Under the pieces are notes generated by a model that worked only from the letters and a program-made list of their open reading frames with translations, did not search any database and had not been told where the DNA came from. Position numbers and translations under genes: made by a program. From assembly GCA_014885115.2 (NCBI GenBank), contig WKLE02006233.1:1-10784 (forward strand): DNA of 10,784 bases, given 5' to 3'. This DNA is from Asterionellopsis glacialis. Lineage: Eukaryota; Bacillariophyta; Plagiogrammaphyceae; Rhaphoneidales; Asterionellopsidaceae. Below, piece by piece: positions 1 to 6,859 of this stretch. Position 1 is the stretch's first letter, and each line of letters begins with the position of its first letter.

Positions 1-120
1 GATTGATTCCTAAATAATTCCTAATTTGTCACGAATCGAAAATGTCGAATCCGCCTAGATATACGTGGATATCGTCACAACAAGAATTTTGGTGCCGAAA
101 TACAAGCAGAACAGAACAGT

Positions 121-396
121 ATGGACGCTATAAAAACATTGCAGAATAAGTTAGCGGAGCTAACAGACGTAGTGGATCAAGCAACATCATTAATAGGCCT
201 ATTCAACCAAACAGGCGGCCCTCAATGTGAGAATGTACCACCATTATTTGTACATCAAGAAAACCAGCCCAAAGGTCACTCTGTATATGCGGATGTTACT
301 CCTGATTCTCTTGACGACATTGTGTTGGGAAACAATCCTTCTCTACGATTAGACGACGAAAGTAAAGAGTTGCTATGCTCCACTTTCCTCCCTTAG
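121..396 (+). CDS. Short hypothetical ORF, possibly a degraded retroelement gag start
   Basis: This is a 91-residue ATG-to-TAG frame that I do not recognise. Residues 1-28 (MDAIKTLQNKLAELTDVV and on) have a heptad-like leucine pattern that could form a short coiled coil. The rest is polar, with a Pro/Gly-containing middle and an acidic patch (LDDIV, RLDDESKELL) near the end. There is no signal peptide, membrane segment or known motif. Codon use is rich in ATA, TTA and CTA, unlike the CAA/ATT-biased large genes further right. Just upstream, at 90-101, lies TGGTGCCGAAAT, which starts with the TGG expected of a tRNA primer-binding site. The ORF could therefore be the remains of an LTR-retrotransposon gag start, but no LTR pair or pol sequence is visible. 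It could equally be a small host gene or a chance frame. Confidence 0.3.
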   Translation: MDAIKTLQNKLAELTDVVDQATSLIGLFNQTGGPQCENVPPLFVHQENQPKGHSVYADVTPDSLDDIVLGNNPSLRLDDESKELLCSTFLP

Positions 397-940
397 CCGG
401 TCTACTAGCCACGCGTTGATTGATGGATTATTTTGTCAACAACATTTATATTTCATATATTATTAGTACATCAATTATACTCTTGCATAATTTGTCATTT
501 TATGAACTGTAAAGTAGATTTCATACTGATTGCATGATTTTATGTAGTAGGGGATTTTCCCGGAGAAATATATAAAAAAAATATTCGGTGAGATAAGAAG
601 ATCATACTACCGCAAATATTAATGTTATTTGTTATTTAACGCGAGATTTCTCTCTGGACATACGGGGACATTATCGAAGACTTTTCTTCAAAGAACCCGA
701 ACTCCAATTCCACGTTTAAAAAATATGTGTACAACAAAACATGTTTTGATGTTTGATATCTTTGTCATTTTTTTTCAAGTGTATACTACAAATCATCATA
801 CCACTCTTTCCAACCATAGACGGTATCTTTATATTGAAACAACACGCTGAAAACTCATTCAGAATTAAGAAGAAACAACAAAGCTCCCTATTTACTTTTT
901 ACAAACGGAACGCTGAACCATATATTTATAATATAGAACC
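397..940. other. AT-rich intergenic region and probable 5' leader of the next gene
   Basis: No convincing gene lies here. Two short open frames (629-850 and 753-953) have poly-Phe and polar junk composition and overlap each other, so I do not call them. The stretch just before 941 is A-rich and purine-rich and probably contains the promoter and untranslated leader of the gene at 941. A run of A at 573-580 and a TATA-like string at 920-933 are the only notable features. Confidence 0.5.
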
Positions 941-1411
941 ATGGCTCCATTAACAAAACACGCAAAGCGGTCAGCAACAATCAAGAAGGCTCATTATCAG
1001 GATAATAATAATAATCATGAGGAGAAGAAGCTCGAGACAAGTCAAGAAAAAATTCAAGGCAACGATTGTTGTAAAGAATCACCCTCATGTGAAAGTTTAG
1101 ATAGAAAGAATAATGAAGAAGATACTGCATCCCATGGAGATATTGCTCGAATAATTGAATTATATGAAAATGAGCAAACGTATGCCACCGGCACTGCCAA
1201 GCATGATTCACCATCATCACCATCATCCTTCCTGAATGGACTACGTTTTTTTGTAGAAGCAGGTGAGCACGAAGAAATCTGTAGGAAACAAAAGATTGCA
1301 TACGAGAAAGTATTGGATAGGAGTAATAGCAGCACTGACGCACAAAAGATCTATGAGGAAAGTAGACCCCCGAATCCTCGACAGAGTAGCTGGTCATCAA
1401 GAGCTGCATAA
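941..1411 (+). CDS. Small hydrophilic hypothetical protein
   Basis: This is a 156-residue single-exon frame of no family I recognise. The start lies in a favourable eukaryotic context (aaccATGGc). The N-terminus is basic (KHAKRSATIKK, residues 6-16) and is followed by an Asn run (22-25) and a Glu/Lys/Ser-rich disordered segment. A likely helical part follows (GDIARIIELYENEQTY). After a Ser/Pro linker comes a second helical part (FLNGLRFFVEAGEHEEICRK), then a polar tail. There is no signal peptide, membrane span or recognisable catalytic motif. An AATAAA lies at 1464-1469, about 50 bases past the stop, as a possible polyadenylation signal. The antisense strand is also open over most of this length, but its Cys/Tyr/Met-rich product looks like a shadow. 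It is probably a real, lineage-restricted protein; function unknown. Confidence 0.55.
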   Translation: MAPLTKHAKRSATIKKAHYQDNNNNHEEKKLETSQEKIQGNDCCKESPSCESLDRKNNEEDTASHGDIARIIELYENEQTYATGTAKHDSPSSPSSFLNGLRFFVEAGEHEEICRKQKIAYEKVLDRSNSSTDAQKIYEESRPPNPRQSSWSSRAA

Positions 1412-2211
1412 TAAATACTCTGTTTTTGTGTAAGTTATGTTGTTGCTGTTGAAAAAGTTGAAAATAAAATTGTTGAAAAAGAAGAACTTGAATGCCAAGT
1501 AAGGAAGTAAGTAAGGAAGTTATGTTAAAATTAAAATAGGTCTACCAGAATCATACAGTAGCAATCCAATTTTACAAGATGTTTTTTGTTTTGAAAAAAA
1601 CTTGAATGGAAAGTTATTAGTTTCAAATGCTTCTATTACCACACACACATCTATCAGAAAGTATCGGCCAAAGTTAGGCACCGAATATTTGGGTGTAATT
1701 TAAAAAAAAGTAAAGAACATGTTGATGCTTTTATAAAGTCATTATCTTTTACTGTAATTATAGTATCGAATCAAACAACAATGAGACCATCAGAAACGTG
1801 ATTCATACCATGGAGTACAATGTACTTTAAATTAGCTGAGAAAGATGACTTCACTCTCACAATGACGAAGGTTCACAAGAGAATGTTGAAGTTGTGAATG
1901 TGAAGACGCAAAATACCAGATAAATTTAACCCTGTTTTTACAAATTGCCTTGTGAACCATATTTTTCGTAATCGTGAAGTAACCGATTCATGTCGATGGA
2001 AATGTCATGGCTTTGGAATAACTCCGTAGAATTCAACAGACCATATGTTTCGATATGAAAGGTCCTAACGATGGTCCACACAGAAATGGAGGCAACCCGC
2101 CTGCCCGGAGAAACCTCTAATTCGCAAGGATCTACAGTACCAGATACGCAACTTGTCTAGACTACTATATCTGTACAGGTGTAAATAAATAAAAATAAAT
2201 ACTTTTCGTGT
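1412..2211. other. Intergenic region without a visible gene
   Basis: This is about 800 bases without a supportable coding frame. The left part is probably the 3' untranslated region of the gene ending at 1411. It contains a short AAGT/AAGG tandem run (about 1497-1521) and A-rich tracts. A 29-codon frame at 2071-2160 is too short to call. A dyad AGTACA-A-TGTACT sits at 1814-1826. I see no RNA gene or mobile element here. Confidence 0.5.
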
Positions 2212-2437
2212 ACGTGAACGTCTGCCGGTCCCTTTTCAGTTCGCTTTTCATTATTTTTTTGGCGCATTCCAATTGGAGTCTGACGGACAGACTTTCTGAA
2301 GATGACATCTCTTGGCTGGTTGAAGGTTAGACGTGGAAGTACCTGTGCATGCTGTCCTCTGTGCTGACACATGTGCAGACAATGGCGATAAAAGCGCGCG
2401 TTGCGTTTGTCGTCATTCATCCACGTCCGTAATTCTC

Positions 2438-2660
2438 ACGTCATTCATAATCACGTTAAATTCTACGTGCAAAATACTGTCCATGGACTCCACGTCATTC
2501 TGATGTCACTGTTGTGGCAACAATAATCGACGTCAGTTCGATGTCATACCTACGATTCAAATAGTTCTGGTGACGAGTGCCTACTTAACACTATATATTG
2601 AGACGTCAGACTAGGAAAGATTGCTTAATGGGAAATATTAACATCTTCATTCTCTGACGT
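2438..2660. promoter_or_regulatory. Cluster of five CRE-type ACGTCA/TGACGT sites
   Basis: ACGTCA occurs at 2438-2443, 2492-2497, 2530-2535 and 2603-2608, and its complement TGACGT at 2655-2660. The sites at 2530 and 2603 extend to GACGTCA. The first two share the longer string cacgtcattc, and cgtcattcat also occurs at 2411-2420. Five copies in 223 bases compares with about 0.1 expected. TGACGT/ACGTCA is the binding core of bZIP factors. In Phaeodactylum the same hexamers were described as CO2/cAMP-responsive elements of a carbonic anhydrase promoter. Their role here is not shown by sequence alone. Confidence 0.5.
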
Positions 2661-2892
2661 ATTATAACCAATGGTGAGAGTTCCATATCAGTCTTCCAAA
2701 GTGATTCAACAAGTACGTACGTGGTGTGAACGAATGAGAACCAATCGAGATAGACGGGAATCGCTCCCCCCCCTAAAAATAAAATGGGGGATGGCCTGCA
2801 CTTGCACGATCTACCCGCTGCTGCCAACTGTCACGATGCTGCCCTAATGTGTAAGGTACGTACGTAGCAGCACGAATGACGAAATATAATAG

Positions 2893-2900
2893 TCACGTGA
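2893..2900. promoter_or_regulatory. Palindromic G-box/E-box TCACGTGA
   Basis: This is a perfect 8-bp palindrome containing CACGTG, the classic site for bHLH and some bZIP factors. It sits about 480 bases before the SET-gene start, between the CRE cluster and the GC palindromes at 2926-2978, within a region dense in ACGT cores. Confidence 0.4.
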
Positions 2901-2925
2901 GCAAGCCCAATATTTCTTGGATTAT

Positions 2926-2978
2926 GGCGCGCCTCATCTCCTCCTGTGTATGTATATTTACGTTAGTTGGCGCGCGCC
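2926..2978. promoter_or_regulatory. Paired GC palindromes GGCGCGCC and GGCGCGCGCC
   Basis: Two GC-only palindromes, at 2926-2933 and 2969-2978, stand out in AT-rich intergenic DNA. The second sits in TTGGCGCGCG, one base away from an E2F-type TTTSSCGC core. They lie 400-450 bases before the SET ATG. They could be activator sites or GC-rich core-promoter elements; the call is weak. Confidence 0.3.
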
Positions 2979-3375
2979 CTTTTTTCTTTCCGTAGGTAAT
3001 CTACCTTGTCAATACTGGGGGTACCACAGATCACCCACCAAAGCTCTCTCATTCAAGAAGTGAAAGAGCAGAACCTCTACTTTACTACCAAGAACCCAAC
3101 GAATCCACAGTGCGTGTACGGTTGGTATGCATGCCTGACAAGAGTATTCTGATCGTTGATGGGCAAGGTCACAAAAGCCAACTAAAAGTAACGCAGGAGA
3201 AACACACTACTGGTACTTTACAGCGTAAAAAGACACACACGAAAAGACATCTAAAGATATATCTCATCTGCCAAGAACGCTGTAAAGAGCCATCAATCTC
3301 CTTCCCTTTTGCTTTCCAAGAAGAACAAGAATAAGAAAAGAAAGAAAAACAACTTACTCCCGTTCGAACCATACC
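2979..3375 (+). other. Probable 5' leader of the SET gene with upstream ORFs
   Basis: This stretch holds no main gene. If transcription starts near or before 3050, the leader contains a three-codon ATG frame at 3127-3138 and a 67-codon ATG frame at 3131-3334, which ends 41 bases before the main start. The encoded peptide is basic and low in complexity and resembles no known protein. These upstream ORFs could dampen translation of the methyltransferase. The last 70 bases are a purine-rich (GAAAAGAAAG-like) tract typical of eukaryotic leaders. No transcription start can be fixed from sequence alone. Confidence 0.3.
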
Positions 3376-5562
3376 ATGACCATGAGCAGTAGTAACGGTA
3401 GTTCTGCTGTTACCAGCATGCGCAACGCTCTCCTGCTTTGGACAACATTGAGTTCTTGTGCTGTCAACCACCCCACATCATCCAGCAAAGTAGCCGTGAC
3501 TGCCTTTTCACCCCTTCGATCATCCTTCCTTACGAGTCGTCCCACTCCATTAAAGGCATCCGTTTCCATGAATCCTGATGATAAGAAAAACAATGTAATT
3601 GATGTTGACTTTGTGAAAACATTTGTCGATAAATTTACAAATAAGAAAAACAAGGAACGAAATTATCACGTCAATTCCAACTACTACGAGGACGATGATT
3701 ATCACTACAATCATGGTCAATATCAAGAACAATACTATCAAAATCAAGACGATGGCTTTCAAGGAGCAACAGCAGTAGCAGATGAGGAGCAGGAGCAGGT
3801 GGCACGTGAACAATTTCAAAATCATCAAGCCCAACAATTCCAACAATTCCAACAACAACAACAACAAGATCGCGAATTCTATTATGATCACAGTCATAAT
3901 ATGTTTCAACGATTATTTCAAGATGTCTTTGGTGGATACGAAGTACCCTCCAATTGGCCCTTTTATCAAGATTATCATATCGATCAATATGAACAAGAAT
4001 TACAATTTCAACGTGAACAAGCATTTCAACAAGAACAATTCGAAGCCCAATTACAACAAGATCATCAGAATTTTGAAGCCCAACTACGATTTGAAAGTCA
4101 ATTGCTTCAACAAAATCAGGCACATCAACGAGGTGGTAATATGAATAACAACAGGAACAATAACATTCAAGGTCAACAACAACCATTTGTACGTCAAAAT
4201 AATCAACAAAAAGCATTATATTACAACAACAATAATAATGATCCTGATTTTTTGTTTCAACAATTGCATCAAGAAGTATGTGGATATAATGTACGACCTG
4301 AAATCCATCTAACAACCTTTGATGATCATGATGGTGTACGAGGTGTAGCAACCAATAGACCCTTTGAGGCAGGTGAAACCATTGTACGTATTCCCATCTC
4401 GTCCTGTCTACGCGCCAACGAACCTTTGTCCAATCGTGAAGGTTCCAGTATGGAAACTGGATTATTGGCTGCCTCTATTATTCAACAATTTCGGAATTCG
4501 GATACTTCGGAATTCTTGTCGATTTACAAAAAATTATTACCCTCGTCAGAAGAATTAAAATTCTTTTTACCTGTACGTTGGTCACCTCAAGAAATCAAAG
4601 ATATTTTGCCGTTCAGTGGTAGTCGACGATTGCAATTTGGATTAGATACAGCACGCAATCGACGTGACCAACATGTGAAGGATGTCTTTAAGGTGCTGGG
4701 TCAACAACAGGCTTGTACCCTCGAGGAAGCACATATAGCCTTGGACTTGGTCCAATCCAGAGCATGTCGAGTAACCTTACCCTACCGAGATGGTGATGCC
4801 TTGGAGGGCGTGTCATTGCCCCTCATGGCACCTCTCTTTGATTTTATCAATCACGGTGATCCTGATACCGTGAATGCCTACTATTCTATTGAATATGCTG
4901 GTGGTGCTGGTGATCGTATGGAACAACAGAATAATAACAATATGAATCGTCCACGTAATGGCCGTAGTAGCAATCAAGGTGGTACTTTGTTTAATACCAA
5001 TGATCCATCTACCTTACCATTGGAAGATTACTATTTAACCATCAAGGCATACCGTCCATTAATGGCGGGTGAACAAGTTTTATTAGATTATGGATCCAGT
5101 GCACGTCCATCATGGCAATGCCTACTTAGTTATGGATTTGTCCCTAATTTGTACGGTCCCGTCGACGAAAATGAAAAGGTTGAAATCAACGTAGATGGTG
5201 AATACTTTGAGGTAACCGCACGTACCATACCCTACTTTTTGGTGGCACATTTGGCACGTACACGAGGAGGTGAAAATTTAGACAACTGGGATCCTGTCGT
5301 GGCACCCCCCATGGCAATGGATATTATTGATATACTGGACAATGCAGCCTATGAGTTGGGCAAGAATGTCATCCCTGCGCGTAGTCGACGAAGTTCCAAT
5401 TATGCGGCTCAATCGATTGCCGATTTGCGTTATTCTCAACAACGAATATTGCTCCACTTGAAAGATGCTCTTGAACGCCACAGTGATATGATGTGGAGGA
5501 ACTGGAACATGAACAATTGGCAAGTCGATAAAAATGATGAAGTTGTGTTCCCCGTCTACTAG
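3376..5562 (+). CDS. SET-domain protein lysine methyltransferase, Rubisco LSMT/SETD-like, predicted plastid-targeted
   Basis: Predicted to transfer methyl groups from S-adenosylmethionine to lysine side chains of plastid proteins. Relatives act on Rubisco large subunit or fructose-bisphosphate aldolase; the substrate here is unknown. Residues 15-47 look like a bipartite plastid presequence: a hydrophobic stretch (ALLLWTTL), then an ASAFAP-like AVTA-F44-SPL and a Ser/Arg/Thr-rich transit stretch. Residues about 80-295 are Gln/Asn/Phe/Tyr-rich with few predicted folds. The SET core begins at 320 (GVRGVATNRPFEAGETIVRIP). It continues with a family-like LPVRWSPQEIKDIL (398-411), the FDFINH motif (488-493) and AGEQVLLDYG (564-573, conserved Tyr572), ending with LLSYGFVPN (583-591). 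An Asn-rich loop (516-545) is inserted between FINH and the DYG strand. Residues 599-728 fit the helical Rubisco-substrate-binding domain (LRYSQQRILLHLKDAL). At 728 residues it is longer than typical (about 480-500) because of the Q/N region. The start at 3376 is the first ATG of the frame. Methionine 15 would also keep the signal peptide. Confidence 0.85.
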   Translation: MTMSSSNGSSAVTSMRNALLLWTTLSSCAVNHPTSSSKVAVTAFSPLRSSFLTSRPTPLKASVSMNPDDKKNNVIDVDFVKTFVDKFTNKKNKERNYHVNSNYYEDDDYHYNHGQYQEQYYQNQDDGFQGATAVADEEQEQVAREQFQNHQAQQFQQFQQQQQQDREFYYDHSHNMFQRLFQDVFGGYEVPSNWPFYQDYHIDQYEQELQFQREQAFQQEQFEAQLQQDHQNFEAQLRFESQLLQQNQAHQRGGNMNNNRNNNIQGQQQPFVRQNNQQKALYYNNNNNDPDFLFQQLHQEVCGYNVRPEIHLTTFDDHDGVRGVATNRPFEAGETIVRIPISSCLRANEPLSNREGSSMETGLLAASIIQQFRNSDTSEFLSIYKKLLPSSEELKFFLPVRWSPQEIKDILPFSGSRRLQFGLDTARNRRDQHVKDVFKVLGQQQACTLEEAHIALDLVQSRACRVTLPYRDGDALEGVSLPLMAPLFDFINHGDPDTVNAYYSIEYAGGAGDRMEQQNNNNMNRPRNGRSSNQGGTLFNTNDPSTLPLEDYYLTIKAYRPLMAGEQVLLDYGSSARPSWQCLLSYGFVPNLYGPVDENEKVEINVDGEYFEVTARTIPYFLVAHLARTRGGENLDNWDPVVAPPMAMDIIDILDNAAYELGKNVIPARSRRSSNYAAQSIADLRYSQQRILLHLKDALERHSDMMWRNWNMNNWQVDKNDEVVFPVY
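3832..3867 (+). repeat. In-frame CAA/caacaattc tandem repeat encoding QQF and polyGln
   Basis: Two copies of the 9-mer caacaattc (3832-3849) are followed by six CAA codons (3850-3867), giving QQFQQF and then a Gln run. Gln codons are almost uniformly CAA, which suggests replication slippage. This is the densest part of the Gln-rich region of the SET protein. Confidence 0.8.
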
Positions 5563-5897
5563 ACAACAGTAGAGCACAGGGAGTAGTAGAGAGAGAGACA
5601 GAAAGAGTTCCAAATTCTCGGAGGAAATAGAGTATCATATGGTAACAATAAATCCTTTTCACAGTCAGTGAGGGATATCTGTCTTTCTCATGTTTAGGCC
5701 ATTATCATCATTGTATGCACGGTAGAGGACAATGAAAATCCTGATTTTTTAGTTTAATGTAGTGGGGATCTTTTTCTGTCTGTTTTGTGTGTTTTTTAGT
5801 CCTAAAAAAAATAATCTTTATACATATATAGTTTCATTCATTCATTCCACATATATATATATTTCTACACTATTCTCTGCCTTTTTGATTATCATTA
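5563..5897. other. Tail-to-tail intergenic region with 3' untranslated sequences and microsatellites
   Basis: This stretch separates the convergent ends of the SET gene and the HscB gene. An AATAAA at 5647-5652, 85 bases after the SET stop, is a plausible polyadenylation signal. A GA-rich tract follows the stop (about 5584-5606). A TCAT microsatellite (5833-5847) and an AT run (5851-5862) lie in the probable 3' untranslated region of HscB. No gene is seen. Confidence 0.5.
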
Positions 5898-6859
5898 TTA
5901 TTCTATTTGTGATATCTTTTCTCGTATGGTTTCTTCTGCACGATTCCAATACTGCAATGTGGCTGTCAATCGTAAGGCTCGCTCCAAATCATTCTTGTCA
6001 AAGGCTTCTTCTAATCGTTGACATATATCATTAGCTGTGGCACGATTTTCATCTAATAATTTTTGTAAAACTTGATCAGAAGATGTTGCATCAATTGTTT
6101 CACGCACTTCCATGATTTCCATTAAAAATTCAGATCCAACCAAGGCACCCTACAGAAATGTTTTTAAAAATTATATTTCAATTTTCCAATTTTATCAAAA
6201 TAGATTAAGTACAGTCCAAAGGGAAAAGAAGAACAAGAGAAAATCATTGATAGTGAGTTTTTTAAGTAGAGATAGTAAAAGATAAAGTACAAAGCTTAGC
6301 ATTTGTTTGTTTGTTATCTTGATGACTACGTACCGTGGAGGCTTCCTCCATAGGTTTACCATGTAATTCTAAAAGATGAAGTGCACGTGTTTGAGGATTA
6401 CTCAACATTTCATAACATCTTGTAACTGTAGACGCCTCATGATGTAACATATCTCGTTCTTCTATACTACTTATATGTGCATGGCGATCCGGATGCAATT
6501 GATTCATTAAGAATTTATAATTTGATTTGAGTTCCTCTGGAGGTATAGAAAAAGTTTTCTATCATATTTAAAAAAATAAAGATTCCAATATTTCATTGCA
6601 AAAAGGTCAAAGTTAGAAGATTTCAAAATTGAGCAAGGCATATGACTTGTTTGTGATTTCTCACCTCCACTCCAAGTGACTTAAAACAATCACAGATAGT
6701 TGTTGTATCATTTTTCTTATTTGCGTTGTCAGTGGACGATGATGAACAAAACCAAGCTAAATTATTAGATCGTAAAGAGTTTGAATTACGAACAGGAAAA
6801 GTGTGTCGTAATGCTGTACTCCTTATGGCGCATGCCCTTGACATTGAAGGAATCAACAT
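5898..6859 (-). CDS. hscB: HscB/Jac1-type mitochondrial Fe-S cluster co-chaperone (three exons)
   Basis: J-type co-chaperone that delivers the ISCU scaffold to mitochondrial Hsp70 and stimulates its ATPase during iron-sulfur cluster transfer. Exons on the minus strand are 6859-6665, 6558-6334 and 6149-5898, giving 223 residues; both introns have GT-AG ends and phase 0. Residues 1-45 are a mitochondrial-type presequence: Arg at 8, 13, 18, 24 and 30, rich in Ser, and no acid before Asp44. The J domain starts at about 57 (DCFKSLGVE, then KTFSIPPEELKSNYKFL across the first junction) and carries the catalytic HPD at 87-89. It ends with NPQTRALHLLELHG, typical of HscB rather than generic DnaJ. The C-terminal three-helix ISCU-binding domain starts at about 145 (SEFLMEIMEVRE) and ends with LQYWNRAEETIREKI. 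The length fits eukaryotic HscB (about 200-235). I see no N-terminal CxxC pairs like the metal-binding ones in animal HSCB. The start at 6859 keeps the whole presequence; Met6 is an alternative. Confidence 0.88.
6150..6333 (-). other. Intron 2 of the HscB gene
   Basis: This is a 184-base AT-rich intron read on the minus strand, with donor GTACGT after GCCTCCACG (Ala-Ser-Thr140) and acceptor TTTCTGTAG before GGTGCC (Gly-Ala). It joins in phase 0 and links the J domain to the C-terminal domain at the expected linker. Confidence 0.8.
6559..6664 (-). other. Intron 1 of the HscB gene
   Basis: This is a 106-base intron read on the minus strand, with donor GTGAGA directly after GTGGAG (Val-Glu65) and acceptor ATGATAG before AAAACT (Lys-Thr). 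It joins in phase 0 and has in-frame stops if read through. Splicing restores the continuous J-domain helix I/II region. Confidence 0.8.

Larger units (their letters stand above)
2212..2963. promoter_or_regulatory. ACGT-rich upstream region, probable promoter of the SET-domain gene
   Basis: I counted seventeen ACGT cores in about 750 bases (starts at 2212, 2218, 2331, 2423, 2438, 2453, 2465, 2492, 2530, 2603, 2657, 2715, 2719, 2858, 2862, 2895 and 2960), where about three would be expected by chance. ACGT is the core bound by bZIP and, within CACGTG, by bHLH factors. CCAAT boxes occur at 2668-2672 and 2741-2745. The next gene downstream is the plus-strand SET gene at 3376; no minus-strand gene is seen nearby. 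Two minus-strand open frames (2157-2420 and 2606-2827) are not convincing. Assigning the region to the SET gene is inference from position and strand. Confidence 0.5.

Noticed and set aside
550..561. GGGGATTTTCCC, a kappaB-like dyad
   Set aside because: It is a single short site, and I know of no Rel/NF-kappaB factors in diatoms, so there is no basis for a regulatory call.
981..1409. A 142-codon minus-strand frame over the small gene at 941
   Set aside because: It is rich in Cys, Tyr, Met and His with no domain, while the plus frame has a good start context and normal soluble composition. It is most likely a shadow.
1870..1958. A 10-bp inverted repeat, ggttcacaag with cttgtgaacc, 69 bases apart, as a transposon end or hairpin
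   Set aside because: A 10-bp match at this spacing is expected about once by chance in 10 kb, and there is no target-site duplication or coding sequence between the arms.
3110..3334. A 74-codon frame starting at 3110 as an independent gene
   Set aside because: It begins with GTG, which is not credible as a start here. From the first ATG (3131) it is a basic low-complexity peptide in the probable leader of the SET gene, so it is treated only as a possible upstream ORF.
3671..4351. A 226-codon open frame on the minus strand
   Set aside because: It is the complement of the CAA/AAT-rich part of the SET gene, which rarely gives stops on the other strand. The product is a monotonous Val/Leu/His/Asp/Tyr string. 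The sense frame has clear SET motifs and a continuous product.
4573..4590. RWSPQ in the SET protein, similar to the KWSP(R/Q) Rubisco-binding sticker described for a diatom pyrenoid linker
   Set aside because: It occurs once, starts with Arg, and sits where LSMT-type SET proteins normally have an LP..W...E pattern inside the fold, so it is not evidence of a pyrenoid linker.
5762..6034. A plus-strand frame of 90 codons with a Phe/Ile-rich hydrophobic product
   Set aside because: It overlaps the last exon of HscB on the opposite strand and is built from T-rich 3' untranslated sequence and microsatellites.
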